Of a stretch of DNA of 64,000 nucleotides, positions 24,861-34,395 are shown in pieces. This stretch comes from Thalassobaculum_A sp040219215. Its GTDB lineage: Bacteria; Pseudomonadota; Alphaproteobacteria; Thalassobaculales; Thalassobaculaceae. Under the pieces are notes generated by a model. That model was not told where the DNA came from. It made no database searches and saw nothing but the letters and a program-made list of their open reading frames with translations. The stretch's first letter is position 1; every line of letters begins with the position of its first letter. Position numbers and translations under genes: made by a program. The stretch spans positions 1 through 64,000 of the forward strand of contig NZ_JAVJSX010000034.1 of the NCBI RefSeq assembly GCF_040219215.1. Direction: 5' to 3'.

Positions 24861-25319
24861 TCAGGTGGTGCCGTTGCGGCTGACGGCGTCCCGGAGCTGG
24901 GCGTTCGTCCGCTCCAGCCGCGCGGCGAGTTCCCGCATGATCTCGATCGCGATCTGCGGGAACTCGTTGACCAATCGGAAGAACAGTTCCTTGGTGATCT
25001 TGAGGACCGTCACCCGGTCAACCGCCTGGACAGTGGCGGTGCGGGGGACGTCGCACAGGATGGCGATCTCGCCGACGACATCGCCCTTCCCAAGCCTCGC
25101 GACCTCGATCTCCCCCGCCGACGTGCCGATGCGAACCACGGCCTCGCCGTCGATGATTATGTAGGCAGCGTCCCCGATGTCGCCCTGGTGACACATGGTC
25201 TGGGTCGGCTGGTAGGTGAGACGCTCAGAGGTGAAGGCGAGCAGTTTCAGCTTGGCCGGCTCGATCTTGGCGAACAGCGGAATGTTCCGAAGGAGTTCGA
25301 CTTCCTGATTGATGCTCAT
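24861..25319 (-). CDS. Cyclic nucleotide-binding domain protein
   Basis: This 152-residue protein is a single cNMP-binding beta-barrel of the CRP/PKA type: LLRNIPLFAKIEPAKLKLLA, a G-rich turn HQGDIGDAAYIIIDGEAVV, and the phosphate cassette region GDVVGEIAILCDVPRTATVQ. It has no DNA-binding domain; the last 30 residues look like a helix (EIMRELAARLERTNAQLRD). It lies 18 bases after the degenerate ABC protein gene and probably regulates it or its partner by binding cAMP/cGMP. The ligand is not proven. Confidence 0.88.
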   Translation of the reverse strand: MSINQEVELLRNIPLFAKIEPAKLKLLAFTSERLTYQPTQTMCHQGDIGDAAYIIIDGEAVVRIGTSAGEIEVARLGKGDVVGEIAILCDVPRTATVQAVDRVTVLKITKELFFRLVNEFPQIAIEIMRELAARLERTNAQLRDAVSRNGTT

Positions 25320-25337
25320 CGCTTGCTTCTCTCCCGG

Positions 25338-27995
25338 TCAGCTGCCAGCTGCCATGGCGTGGAATTCGGTCCCACTACGGTCAAGGCTGTCGGGTGTGCC
25401 ATCTTCCACCACCCGGCCGCCGCGCAACACCAGGACCCTCTGGAACCGGCGGGCCAGATCGGGGTGTTGCAGCGTCCAGACCACCGTTCCTCCCTCGGTC
25501 TCGGCGAGAACCCGGTCGATTACCCGGCTTTGGGCGGCCGATTCGATACTGCCGACCGCGTCGTTGAACACGCAGATCTCGGGCCGGCGCAGCAGAACGC
25601 GCGCAATCCCGATCTTCTGGCGCTGTGCGGCGGTCAACCGGGAGCCACCGATGCCGACCTCGAAATCAAGACCGACTTCGATCACGGTCGCGCGCAGATC
25701 GAGGCTTTCGAGGACCTCGGCGATCACCTTTCCGACCCGGGCCGATGCGTCGGCCTGTCCGTAGGCGATCTTGCCGAACAGCAGGTTGTCCTGAACCGAG
25801 GCGGCGGCGTTGTAGGCATCGGCCGTGAAGAAGGCGACCGCGCCGGCCATGTCCGGCGGCAGGTTCTCGGCAAACGCCTTGCGCGCCTCCAGGATGCGAA
25901 GCTTCATCGCATCGTCGAGCAGCCCGAGCCGATGGCGAGCGGCGACCAGCTTGAACGGCAACGACAGCAATCGGCTGCGGTCTTCCTCCGACAGGCCGTT
26001 GACCCCGCTTCGATCGACCCGGGTGACCAGCGCCTGGAACTCGGGCAGGTCGTCGGGCGAAATGAAGCTGAACTGCGAGAAGAACTCATGGTCCGCCGGA
26101 AGATCGGCGAACAGCTCGACCATGGTGGCCGCCATGTCCCGGCCCATGGTCAGGAAATCGCCGGTCAGACCCACGGTGTCGAGGATCTGGCGGACATAGG
26201 GACTGGTGGCGATGGATTCACTTGCGAACGTGCCGTCGACCGGCGTGCCGAACAACAGGTTCTCGGCCACCGACGCATTGGAGTTGTAGCGGTCGGCGGC
26301 AAACGGCTCGACCAGTTCCGCCAGCGAGGGATCGCCGGCGAGGCGATCGGCAAAGCTGCGGCGGGCCTCCAGGATACGCTCGGCGATGTCCGGCCGCTTT
26401 TGCGGGTCCAGGGTGCCGCGCAGACCGAGCTGGTAGCAGTCGTCCCACAGATCGACGACGTCGAGAAGCTCGACCAGCCGCTTCGAGAGCCCCCCCGCGT
26501 CGTCCACCCCGATCGCCGCGTAGTCCACCCAATCGGCCTGGGGGTCGTCGGTCGAGTTACCGGCGATCGCCGCGTTCTCCGCAGCGCGCTTCGCGATCGC
26601 CTGCGCCGCCGTGTCCCGCTCGGGCTCCACCAATGGCCGATGCATGGCGCCGATCAGCAGATTCTCCCGGATCGACGTGGAGAACGCGAACGCCGCCGGT
26701 CCCACGTAGCCGAGGCGACGGCCCGTGACCGCCTCCGGCAGCGTCGCCATGTCCCGGTCGCCGAAGTTGAGGTTGCCGCTGGTCGGCAACACCAGGCGGG
26801 CGAGCAGCAGGCCCAGCGCCTCCTTGCCGCCGTTCGGCGGGCCGAGCAGGGCCACCCGCTCGCCCGGCTCGATCCTGATGCTGATGCCCTCGACCTGCAC
26901 CTCGCCGTCATCGTCGATCCAGCCCAGGTTTGACGAACGGATACCGGCCGACTCTGCCGGACCGGCATCCGCGTCGCCGGCCTGGAATGCCGGATCCATG
27001 ATCGTCGGCGGGTCGAACTGCTCGATCACCTGCTCGTACTTGATCCGGGCATCTTCCTTGCGCTCGTAGTAGCCGAGCAGCTCCTTCCAGGGGGCGGAGA
27101 GATCCTTGTACGCTGCCAGGACCGCCACCATGGCGCCCAGCGACAGGTCGCCGCGGATCACCAGGTACCCGCCGATCGAATAGAAGAAGAACGGGGTCAG
27201 CTGGGCCAGAAAGTTGTTCAGGAACTTGATGAAGAACTTTTTCTTATAGATCTCGAAACGGATGTCGTAGATCCGGTTCAGCCGCTCCGCGAAACGCGCC
27301 AGCATGAGCCGGGCGTTGTCGTTGGCGTGGACCTCCTGCACCCCCGAGACGGTCTCCCCGATCTTGTCGGACATGGCGCGCACGGTGCGGACCCGCTCCT
27401 TGCCGAGCAGGTTCACCTGGCGCTGCAGCTTCGGGATCACGTAGCCCTGGATGGGATAGAGCGAGATCGCCGCGAGGCCCAGGATCGGGTCCTGGATGAA
27501 CATGAAGGTAAGGATCGTGATCAGCGTGCCGCCCTGAAACGCCGGCAGCGAGATCGAGTCGCCGATGAAGCCCCCGAGCGGCTCGACCTCAGCGGTCACC
27601 ATCGGAATGATCTCGCCCTGGCTCATCCGCCGGAAACGGCCCAGCGGGAACCGCAGGACCCGGGCGTACAGGTCGAATCGCAGCCGGCGCAGCATCCGTT
27701 CGCCGAGCTGGCCGCGATAGACGTTGATGACGTATTTGAACGCGCCGTTGATGCAGACCAGCGCCAGGAACAGGCCGGACAGGGTCCAGAGGTACTCCAG
27801 CTGGCCGAACTCGAACCCGAGCCAATTGACGGGGAACGTGGCCGATCCCTTGGCACCCAGAGCCTCGTTAATGATCTTCTTCGGCAGATCGAGTGAATAG
27901 TACAGAAACGGGAACGACAACGCCGTCATGATCAGCAGAACGATCTGCTCGCGTTTGCTGTGACGGAAGATGAACCGGTAGATACTCGGTTCCAT
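25338..27995 (-). CDS. ABC-exporter-like protein with degenerate, internally duplicated ATPase domain
   Basis: This 885-residue protein has an ABC type-1 exporter membrane domain (about 1-330, six helices) and a C-terminal nucleotide-binding-like domain of about 520 residues, more than twice the usual size. The ATP site is altered: Walker A reads GPPNGGKE (385-392; Lys391 kept, Ser/Thr replaced by Glu), the signature reads LTAAQ (787-791) instead of LSGGQ, Walker B ends VFND (809-812) with no usual D-E pair, while the H-loop His844 is kept. Between Q-loop and signature are extra copies of a segment ending in xENLLFG (443-449, 541-583, 701-741). It may bind ATP weakly or act as a regulated scaffold. 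It is first in a three-gene unit divergent from the glycan genes. Confidence 0.85.
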   Translation of the reverse strand: MEPSIYRFIFRHSKREQIVLLIMTALSFPFLYYSLDLPKKIINEALGAKGSATFPVNWLGFEFGQLEYLWTLSGLFLALVCINGAFKYVINVYRGQLGERMLRRLRFDLYARVLRFPLGRFRRMSQGEIIPMVTAEVEPLGGFIGDSISLPAFQGGTLITILTFMFIQDPILGLAAISLYPIQGYVIPKLQRQVNLLGKERVRTVRAMSDKIGETVSGVQEVHANDNARLMLARFAERLNRIYDIRFEIYKKKFFIKFLNNFLAQLTPFFFYSIGGYLVIRGDLSLGAMVAVLAAYKDLSAPWKELLGYYERKEDARIKYEQVIEQFDPPTIMDPAFQAGDADAGPAESAGIRSSNLGWIDDDGEVQVEGISIRIEPGERVALLGPPNGGKEALGLLLARLVLPTSGNLNFGDRDMATLPEAVTGRRLGYVGPAAFAFSTSIRENLLIGAMHRPLVEPERDTAAQAIAKRAAENAAIAGNSTDDPQADWVDYAAIGVDDAGGLSKRLVELLDVVDLWDDCYQLGLRGTLDPQKRPDIAERILEARRSFADRLAGDPSLAELVEPFAADRYNSNASVAENLLFGTPVDGTFASESIATSPYVRQILDTVGLTGDFLTMGRDMAATMVELFADLPADHEFFSQFSFISPDDLPEFQALVTRVDRSGVNGLSEEDRSRLLSLPFKLVAARHRLGLLDDAMKLRILEARKAFAENLPPDMAGAVAFFTADAYNAAASVQDNLLFGKIAYGQADASARVGKVIAEVLESLDLRATVIEVGLDFEVGIGGSRLTAAQRQKIGIARVLLRRPEICVFNDAVGSIESAAQSRVIDRVLAETEGGTVVWTLQHPDLARRFQRVLVLRGGRVVEDGTPDSLDRSGTEFHAMAAGS

Positions 27996-28172
27996 GATGG
28001 TCGGCCCGTCGACTGTGGAAGCAGATCGAGTTTGGGGATATTCGTAGCACCGTTCAACACTGCAGCGCCTGAAAAGGTTACCATTTCCGGAGCAGGGTCA
28101 TTGTGCCATAGTCGGCCGGCGGGGGATCGCAGCCGATCGTCGTGAGTTCCGGCAACGGTCGCGAGGAGGCCG

Positions 28173-29402
28173 ATGAGTCATCCCAAACGTCGGACGCCAG
28201 CGCGCGTCCTGATGTACAGCCATGACACGCTGGGCCTTGGCCATCTGCGGCGGTGTCGTGCGATCGCGCACGCGCTTGTCGAAGCCGACCCTGAGATCAG
28301 CGTGCTGATCCTGTCGGGCTCGCCGATCATCGGCAGCTTCGATTTCCGCACGCGCGTTGATTTCGTGCGGATTCCTGGCGTCATCAAGCTGCGCAACGGC
28401 GACTACACCTCGCTGTCCCTGCACATGGACATCGAGGAGACGGTGCAGCTGCGCGCTGCCATCATCAAGCACACCGCTGAGTATTTCGATCCGGACGTGT
28501 TCATCGTCGACAAGGAGCCCTGGGGCCTGCGCGGCGAGGTCAAGGACACCTTGGAAATGCTGAAGGCGCGGGGCACCCCGCTTGTCCTTGGCCTGCGCGA
28601 CGTGATGGACGAGCCGGAGCTGCTGGTACCGGAATGGGAGCGCAAGAAGGTGCTGCCGGCCCTGCAGGATCTGTACGACGAGATCTGGGTGTATGGCGTG
28701 AAGGAGGTCTGCGATCCGTTCGACGGCGTGGACATCCCCGCCTCGGTCCGTCTGAAGACCCGCTATACCGGCTATCTGCGCAGGCACGCTTCCAAGGTGG
28801 CAACGCCGGCCCCGGCTATTCCGTTCGGCGACGAACCGTACCTGCTGGTGACCGCCGGCGGCGGCGGCGACGGCGAGCCGATGATGGACTGGGTGCTTCG
28901 GGCGTACGAGGAGGACTCCCAGCTGCCCTATCCGGTCCTGATGGTGCTTGGCCCGTTCATGCCGCACGAGCAGCAGAACGAATTGATGGAACGCGCCGAG
29001 CGCCTGGACCGGGTCCATGTCATCACCTTCGATTCCCGCATCGAGGCGCTGATGTCGCGGTGCGCGGCAATCGTGGCGATGGGCGGCTACAACACGTTCT
29101 GTGAGATCCTTTCGTTCGACAAACGGGCGATCATCGTCCCGCGCACCGAACCGCGGCTCGAACAGTACATCCGGGCCAAGCGGGCCGAGGAACTCGGCCT
29201 GCTCAGCGTGATGGTCGAGGATGGCGACCGCGATCCCAAGGCGATGGCCGAGGCACTGCGCCGCCTGCCGGCCCAGAAGCTGCCGTCCGAGGCGACCGGG
29301 CTGCCGCTGCTCGACGGGCTGGACCGCGTGGCACAGCTGGTCGACCGATGGGTCACGGCGCGGGCGGCGCGACCGGTCGTGCCGTTCCGCCAGCCAGCGT
29401 GA
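28173..29402 (+). CDS. COG4671-type glycosyltransferase (MurG-like)
   Basis: This 409-residue protein belongs to the predicted glycosyltransferases related to MurG/GT28. It opens with RVLMYSHDTLGLGHLRRCRA, a glycine-rich acceptor loop, and in the C-terminal half has VTAGGGGDGEPMMDW and MGGYNTFCEILSFDKRAIIVPR, the donor nucleotide-sugar binding region. It is first in an 11-gene run and starts 177 bases from the divergent ABC-like gene. A paralogue lies four genes downstream. Sugar and acceptor are unknown. Confidence 0.85.
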   Translation: MSHPKRRTPARVLMYSHDTLGLGHLRRCRAIAHALVEADPEISVLILSGSPIIGSFDFRTRVDFVRIPGVIKLRNGDYTSLSLHMDIEETVQLRAAIIKHTAEYFDPDVFIVDKEPWGLRGEVKDTLEMLKARGTPLVLGLRDVMDEPELLVPEWERKKVLPALQDLYDEIWVYGVKEVCDPFDGVDIPASVRLKTRYTGYLRRHASKVATPAPAIPFGDEPYLLVTAGGGGDGEPMMDWVLRAYEEDSQLPYPVLMVLGPFMPHEQQNELMERAERLDRVHVITFDSRIEALMSRCAAIVAMGGYNTFCEILSFDKRAIIVPRTEPRLEQYIRAKRAEELGLLSVMVEDGDRDPKAMAEALRRLPAQKLPSEATGLPLLDGLDRVAQLVDRWVTARAARPVVPFRQPA

Positions 29403-29404
29403 TC

Positions 29405-30703
29405 ATGTCGGCTGGGGTCCCCGCGTCGGCGGCCGCGCAGAGCCGGCGCGTCACTCCCGGACCGGTAGCGGTGGTCCTGAAGGGCTACCCCCGGTTGTCA
29501 GAGACGTTCATTGCCCAGGAACTGCTGGGCCTGCAGCGCCGGGGGCTGGATTTTCGGATCGTGGCGCTGCGCCACCCGACCGACCGCAGCATCCACCCGG
29601 TGCATGCGGCGATCACCGCCCCGGTCAGCTACCTGCCGGAGTATTTGTATCAGGAACCGTTGCGGGTGCTGCGCGGCTGGCGGCTGGTGCGGCGCCTGTC
29701 CGGATATCGTTCCGCTTTTGCAACGTGGTGGCGTGACCTGCTGCGCGACCCGACGCCCAACCGGATTCGGCGTTTCGGGCAGGCTTGCGTGCTGGCAGCC
29801 GAACTGGATCCGGCCGTCGGGCATCTTTACGCCCATTTCCTGCACACGCCGTCCTCGGTCGCGCGCTATGCCGCGCTGATCACCGGGCGGACTTGGTCGG
29901 CGTCGGCCCACGCCAAGGACATCTGGACCACGCCCGAGTGGGAGAAACGCGAAAAGCTGGCGGATGCGGCCTGGGCCGTTACATGCACCGCCGTCGGATC
30001 CGCGCATCTGGCAGCGCTCGCACCGGATCGGGACCGGGTGGGTCTGCTGTACCACGGCCTGGACCTCACCGATTTTCCGACACCGCCGCCGCGGCCGTCG
30101 CGCAACGGAAGCCGTGCCGACGACCCGGTGACCATCGTGTCGATCGGCCGGGCGGTGGCGAAGAAGGGGTACGATGACCTGTTGGCCGCGCTCGCCAAGC
30201 TGCCGTCCGATCTGCATTGGCGGTTCGTGCACATCGGCGGCGGTACGTTGAAGGACGTGTTGCGGGACCAGGCCCGGCGCCTGGGTATCGACGACCGTAT
30301 AAGCTGGCGCGGCGCCCAGCCGCGCGCCGCCGTGCTGGCGGCACTGGCGGAGGCCGACCTGTTCGTGCTGGCCAGCAAGATTGCCGGTGACGGCGACCGT
30401 GACGGCCTGCCGAACGTGCTGATGGAGGCGCAGGCCGCCGGCCTGGCCACGGTGGCGACCCGGGTGTCGGCGATCCCGGAACTGGTCGACGACGGTGTGA
30501 CCGGCCTGCTGGTGCCACCGGCGGACCCGGCCGCGTTGGCGGCCGCCCTGGCCGAGTTGGCGCGCGATCCGGATCGGCGGGCAGTGTTGGCGAGCGCCGG
30601 TCGCGATCGGGTTCGCACCGCCTTTGGTCACGATTCCGGCCTGGACAGCCTTGCTGCGCGCTTCGGCCTGAACACCGGCGCGGGGCTTGCTGACGTCGCA
30701 TGA
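29405..30703 (+). CDS. Group 1 (GT4) glycosyltransferase
   Basis: This 432-residue protein has two Rossmann domains in GT-B style. The N-terminal half shows VVLKGYPRLSETFIAQELLGL; the C-terminal half shows VSIGRAVAKKGYDDLLAAL and the E-x7-E donor motif DGLPNVLMEAQAAGLATVA. It probably adds a sugar to a lipid-linked or envelope glycan at the inner membrane. It starts at ATG 29405, two bases after the previous stop, and its own stop overlaps the next ATG (ATGA), so expression is coupled. Confidence 0.9.
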   Translation: MSAGVPASAAAQSRRVTPGPVAVVLKGYPRLSETFIAQELLGLQRRGLDFRIVALRHPTDRSIHPVHAAITAPVSYLPEYLYQEPLRVLRGWRLVRRLSGYRSAFATWWRDLLRDPTPNRIRRFGQACVLAAELDPAVGHLYAHFLHTPSSVARYAALITGRTWSASAHAKDIWTTPEWEKREKLADAAWAVTCTAVGSAHLAALAPDRDRVGLLYHGLDLTDFPTPPPRPSRNGSRADDPVTIVSIGRAVAKKGYDDLLAALAKLPSDLHWRFVHIGGGTLKDVLRDQARRLGIDDRISWRGAQPRAAVLAALAEADLFVLASKIAGDGDRDGLPNVLMEAQAAGLATVATRVSAIPELVDDGVTGLLVPPADPAALAAALAELARDPDRRAVLASAGRDRVRTAFGHDSGLDSLAARFGLNTGAGLADVA

Positions 30704-31845
30704 GGGTCGCGTTCTACGCCCCGCTGAAGCCGCCCGATTCCGACCGGCCGTCGGGCGACCGCACAATGGCGCGGTTGCTGGTACGCGCGTTGGGACAGGC
30801 GGGGCACACGGTTGAACTGGCGGCGCGGCTGCGCAGCCGCGATGCGGCGGGAATCCCGGACCGGCAGCGGCGCATCGCCGGCGTCGGCCGGCGGTTGGCG
30901 GATCGCTACGTCCGGTCGGTACGGTCGGGCCGGCGGCCAGCACCCGACCTCTGGTTCACCTACCACCTGTACTATAAGGCGCCGGACTGGGTCGGGCCGG
31001 CGGTTGCCGACGCGTTGGACATCCCCTACGTCGTGGCCGAAGCGTCGGTTGCAGGCAAACGCGCCGGCGGTCCCTGGGACAGCAGCCATCGCGCGGTGCT
31101 GGCGGCGTTGGCGCGGGCCGACCTGGTGATCGGGTTCAACAGCCGGGACGCCGTCGCAGTTGAACCGACGCTCGGTGCCGAGGGCCGCTACGAACGGCTT
31201 CGCCCGTTCCTGGAACTGCCGACCGAGCCGGCCGATACGGCCGCGCGCGAAGGTCTGGCGCAACATCTTGCCCTGCCGATTGATCAACCGTGGCTGCTGG
31301 CGGTCGGAATGATGCGGCCGGGCGCCAAGACCGCGTCCTATCGGGTGCTGGCGAGGGCGTTGGACGCGCTGTCCGATCGCCCGTGGCGGCTGATCGTGGT
31401 CGGCGACGGCCCGGCCAAGGCCCAAGTGATGGCCGCATTCGAGCCTTTTGGTGATCGGATTCGGATGATCGGTACCGTGGAAGCGGCTCGCATGAACGAG
31501 ATCTACACCGCTGTCGACCTCATGGTCTGGCCGGCGGTTCAGGAGGCATACGGTATGGCGCTGCTGGAGGCCCAGGCGGCCGGCCTGCCGGTGGTGGCGG
31601 GCGATGTGGGCGGCGTGCCGGACATCGTGCGCGGTGGGCGAACCGGAATCCTGGCCCCGGAGGGCGACACTAGCGCCTTCGCCCTCGCGGTGGCGGCGCT
31701 GCTGGATGACCCGGCTCGGCGGCACGCGATGGGCCAGGCGGCGCGGCGAACGGTGCTGGCCGAACACACGCTCGACGGCGCGTCCATCGCGCTCGACCGT
31801 TGGCTTCGCGCGGCTGTCGGGCGCCGCGGGGATGGCCGGAGGTGA
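30700..31845 (+). CDS. Group 1 (GT4) glycosyltransferase
   Basis: This 381-residue GT-B glycosyltransferase begins MRVAFYAPLKPPDSDRPSGD, a typical GT4 N-terminus, and has WLLAVGMMRPGAKTASYRVL, LIVVGDGPAK and the donor site EAYGMALLEAQAAGLPVVAG. It works beside the two COG4671-type enzymes. Start ATGA overlaps the previous gene by 4 bases and its stop overlaps the phosphatase start (GTGA). Confidence 0.9.
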   Translation: MRVAFYAPLKPPDSDRPSGDRTMARLLVRALGQAGHTVELAARLRSRDAAGIPDRQRRIAGVGRRLADRYVRSVRSGRRPAPDLWFTYHLYYKAPDWVGPAVADALDIPYVVAEASVAGKRAGGPWDSSHRAVLAALARADLVIGFNSRDAVAVEPTLGAEGRYERLRPFLELPTEPADTAAREGLAQHLALPIDQPWLLAVGMMRPGAKTASYRVLARALDALSDRPWRLIVVGDGPAKAQVMAAFEPFGDRIRMIGTVEAARMNEIYTAVDLMVWPAVQEAYGMALLEAQAAGLPVVAGDVGGVPDIVRGGRTGILAPEGDTSAFALAVAALLDDPARRHAMGQAARRTVLAEHTLDGASIALDRWLRAAVGRRGDGRR

Positions 31846-32432
31846 TCCAGCTTGTCCTGTTGCGGCACGGGCCGACGGAGTGGAACGCGGCCAGACGCCT
31901 GCAGGGTCGATCCGACATCCCGCTGTCGTCTCTCGGCCGGCAGGCCGTGCGGCGCAAGGTGCTGCCGTCCGGGTTCCGGGAGTTTCGGTGGTTGACCAGC
32001 CCGTTGTCCCGCGCGTGCGAGACGGCGTCGTTGCTGGGCGTGACCGCCGAGATCGAGCCCGCGCTGATCGAGATGGATTTCGGATCCTGGGAGGGGCGAA
32101 CGCTGGCGCAGGTGCGGGCCGAGAACCCCGAGGCTGTCGCTCTCAACGAGGCCCTTGGCCTGGATTTCCGGCCGGCGGAGGGCGAGACCCCGCGCGAGAT
32201 CCAGGCTCGCCTCGAAGAGTTGGGGACGCGCCTGCTGGCGGACGGCCGCGACACCGCGGCGGTGTCGCACAAGGGCGTGATCCGAGCCGCGCTGGCCCTG
32301 GCGACGGGCTGGGGGATGACTGGCAAGCCGCCGGTGCGGCTTGACTGGGGGGCAGCCCATCTGTTCCTTCTCGATGCGACCGGGCATTGGAGCCTGAAAC
32401 GCGCCAACATTCCGCTGGAGCCGTCCGAATGA
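31842..32432 (+). CDS. Histidine phosphatase family protein
   Basis: This 196-residue phosphoglycerate-mutase-fold phosphatase has the catalytic RHG in LVLLRHGPTEWN, the second arginine in TSPLSRACETA, the glutamate in ALIEMDFGSWEG, and the last histidine in AVSHKGVIRAAL. It could dephosphorylate a sugar or lipid phosphate made by the neighbouring glycosyltransferases. I chose the GTG at 31842 (GTGA overlap); the conserved domain starts within six residues of it. Substrate unknown. Confidence 0.88.
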   Translation: MIQLVLLRHGPTEWNAARRLQGRSDIPLSSLGRQAVRRKVLPSGFREFRWLTSPLSRACETASLLGVTAEIEPALIEMDFGSWEGRTLAQVRAENPEAVALNEALGLDFRPAEGETPREIQARLEELGTRLLADGRDTAAVSHKGVIRAALALATGWGMTGKPPVRLDWGAAHLFLLDATGHWSLKRANIPLEPSE

Positions 32433-33595
32433 GCGCACCGCGCGTCCTGCTGTACGTCCAGAACCTGCTCGGCATCGGCCATCTGCGCCGGGCGGCGGCG
32501 GTGGCGCGCGGCCTGACGGCGCATGGCCTGACGGTCGACTTCGTGTCCGGAGGTATGCCGGTACCGCACCTGCCGCTGGGCGGTGCCGAACTGGTCCAGT
32601 TGCCACCGGTCCGGGCCCTTGACGACGCGTTCAAGGTCCTGGTCGATGAACATGACCAGCCGATCGACGATGCCTTCCGGGATGCCCGCCGCGACCAGCT
32701 GCTCGGCCTGCTCCAGGAGCGGCGGCCGGCGGCGGTGATCACCGAACTGTTTCCGTTCGGGCGTCGGCAAATGCGGTTCGAACTGATCCCGTTGCTGCAG
32801 GCGGCGCGAGCCGCGGTCTGGCGGCCGGCGGTGTTCTCGTCGATGCGCGACATCCTGGTAACCAAGCCGCGGGCCGACCGAAACCAGGAGATCGTGGATA
32901 CCCTGAACGCCTACTACGACGCGGCCCTGATCCACGCCGACCCCCGTTTGATCCGGCTCGAGCGAACCTTCCCGATGGCGGCCGACATCCGTGTGCCGCT
33001 GACCTATACCGGCTACGTGGTGAACGCCGACGACCTGGCCGTGCCGGATGCCGACCCGCTGGCGGCTGGCGAGGTCCTGGTCTCGGCCGGAGGCGGCGCC
33101 GTCGGCCACGACTTCATGCGCCAGGTCGCCGACGCCATGCCGCACCTGCCGCTGGCCGACCGGACCTGGCGGTTCGTTACCGGGCACCACATGCGCGCGG
33201 ACACCCTCGACTACCTTCGGGCGCTCGACCGGCCGAACCTGGTGGTCGAGACCATGCGGCCGGACCTGCCGGCGTTGATGGCCGGTGCGGCATTGTCGAT
33301 CAGCCAGGCCGGGTACAACACCCTGCTTGAGCTGCTGGCGGTACGCGCCAGGGCGGTCGTGGTGCCGTTCGAAGGCGGGGTGGAGACCGAGCAGCGGCTG
33401 CGCGCCGACCTGCTGGCCGATGTCGGCGCCCTGGAAGTGGTCGCCGAGGCCAAACTTGGCGTTGAAACCCTGACGACGGCGATCAACCGGGCTATGGCCC
33501 GGCCGCGCGACGCGGTGCCGTCGGTCGATCTCGATGGCGCCCAAGCGACCGGCGAGCTGGTGGCGCGGGTGGTGCGCGAGCGGACGGCGGCATGA
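32429..33595 (+). CDS. Second COG4671-type glycosyltransferase (MurG-like)
   Basis: This 388-residue protein is a paralogue of the one starting at 28173. Shared marks are RVLLYVQNLLGIGHLRRAAA at the start, AVITELFPFGRRQMRFEL, and the donor-site half VLVSAGGGAVGHDFM plus SQAGYNTLLELLAVRARAVV. The two copies in one operon suggest successive sugar additions or a heteromeric enzyme. Start ATGA overlaps the phosphatase stop, and its own stop overlaps the deacetylase start. Confidence 0.85.
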   Translation: MSAPRVLLYVQNLLGIGHLRRAAAVARGLTAHGLTVDFVSGGMPVPHLPLGGAELVQLPPVRALDDAFKVLVDEHDQPIDDAFRDARRDQLLGLLQERRPAAVITELFPFGRRQMRFELIPLLQAARAAVWRPAVFSSMRDILVTKPRADRNQEIVDTLNAYYDAALIHADPRLIRLERTFPMAADIRVPLTYTGYVVNADDLAVPDADPLAAGEVLVSAGGGAVGHDFMRQVADAMPHLPLADRTWRFVTGHHMRADTLDYLRALDRPNLVVETMRPDLPALMAGAALSISQAGYNTLLELLAVRARAVVVPFEGGVETEQRLRADLLADVGALEVVAEAKLGVETLTTAINRAMARPRDAVPSVDLDGAQATGELVARVVRERTAA

Positions 33596-34395
33596 CCGGT
33601 AGCAGCACCGACGGCGTCGACCGCCTGCGTTCCACGCTCGACGCGATCGGCGCGACCGGACGCACCGTCGAGCTGTGGTGGCGCGACGACGACCTGGAGC
33701 GGCCGTCGGCGGAACTCGACGCGCTGCTCGACGCCTTGACGGAACATGGAATCGTCCCGGCCCTGGCGGCGGTGTCGGGCCGGATGACGGCCGACGTGCT
33801 GCCGGCGCTGGAGCGCACGCCGGCGCGGCTGTTCGTTCACGGCTGGCTGCATGCCGATCATTCGGCGGTTGGCTCCAAGAAGTCCGAGTTCGGGCCGGAG
33901 CGTCCGATCGAGATCCGGCTCGCCGAGATTGCCGGCGGCCGGCGGCGGCTGGCGGCGCTGGCGGGCGACCGGCTGCTGCCTTGTTTCGTGCCTCCCTGGA
34001 ACCGGATCGGCGACGACCTGCTCGATCGCCTGGGCGGCACCGGCGTGACGGCCCTGTCGGGCTTCGCGCCATGGGACCGCGCGCCGGCCCGGTCCGATGT
34101 GCCGCGTCTGGACACCCATGTCGACCTGATCGACTGGCGCGCCGGACAGATGCCCCTGACGATTGATGCCGTAGCGGAGACGCTTGGATTGCGGATCGCG
34201 CAATGCACCGGACCGATCGGAATCCTGTCCCATCACTTGGTGACCGACGCACGGACGTGGCAGGCTTGGGAGCCGTTGCTCGCGGGACTATCACGGCATG
34301 CAGCAGTGCGATGGCTGGACCCGGCGGCGGCGCTGGCGGCGGTTGCGACCACTCCGGCGGTGGAAGCCGGAAGCGACATTCGGAGGACCGCGTGA
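33592..34395 (+). CDS. Polysaccharide deacetylase-like protein
   Basis: This 267-residue protein fits the NodB-like carbohydrate esterase fold: VELWWRDDDLERPSAE with the metal/base Asp pair, LFVHGWLHADHSA with two histidines, LLPCFVPPWNRIG, and DTHVDLIDW and ILSHHLVTD near the end. Such enzymes remove N-acetyl groups from surface glycans. It has no signal peptide, so it would act in the cytosol on a lipid-linked intermediate. ATGA overlap with its upstream neighbour. Confidence 0.82.
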   Translation: MTGSSTDGVDRLRSTLDAIGATGRTVELWWRDDDLERPSAELDALLDALTEHGIVPALAAVSGRMTADVLPALERTPARLFVHGWLHADHSAVGSKKSEFGPERPIEIRLAEIAGGRRRLAALAGDRLLPCFVPPWNRIGDDLLDRLGGTGVTALSGFAPWDRAPARSDVPRLDTHVDLIDWRAGQMPLTIDAVAETLGLRIAQCTGPIGILSHHLVTDARTWQAWEPLLAGLSRHAAVRWLDPAAALAAVATTPAVEAGSDIRRTA

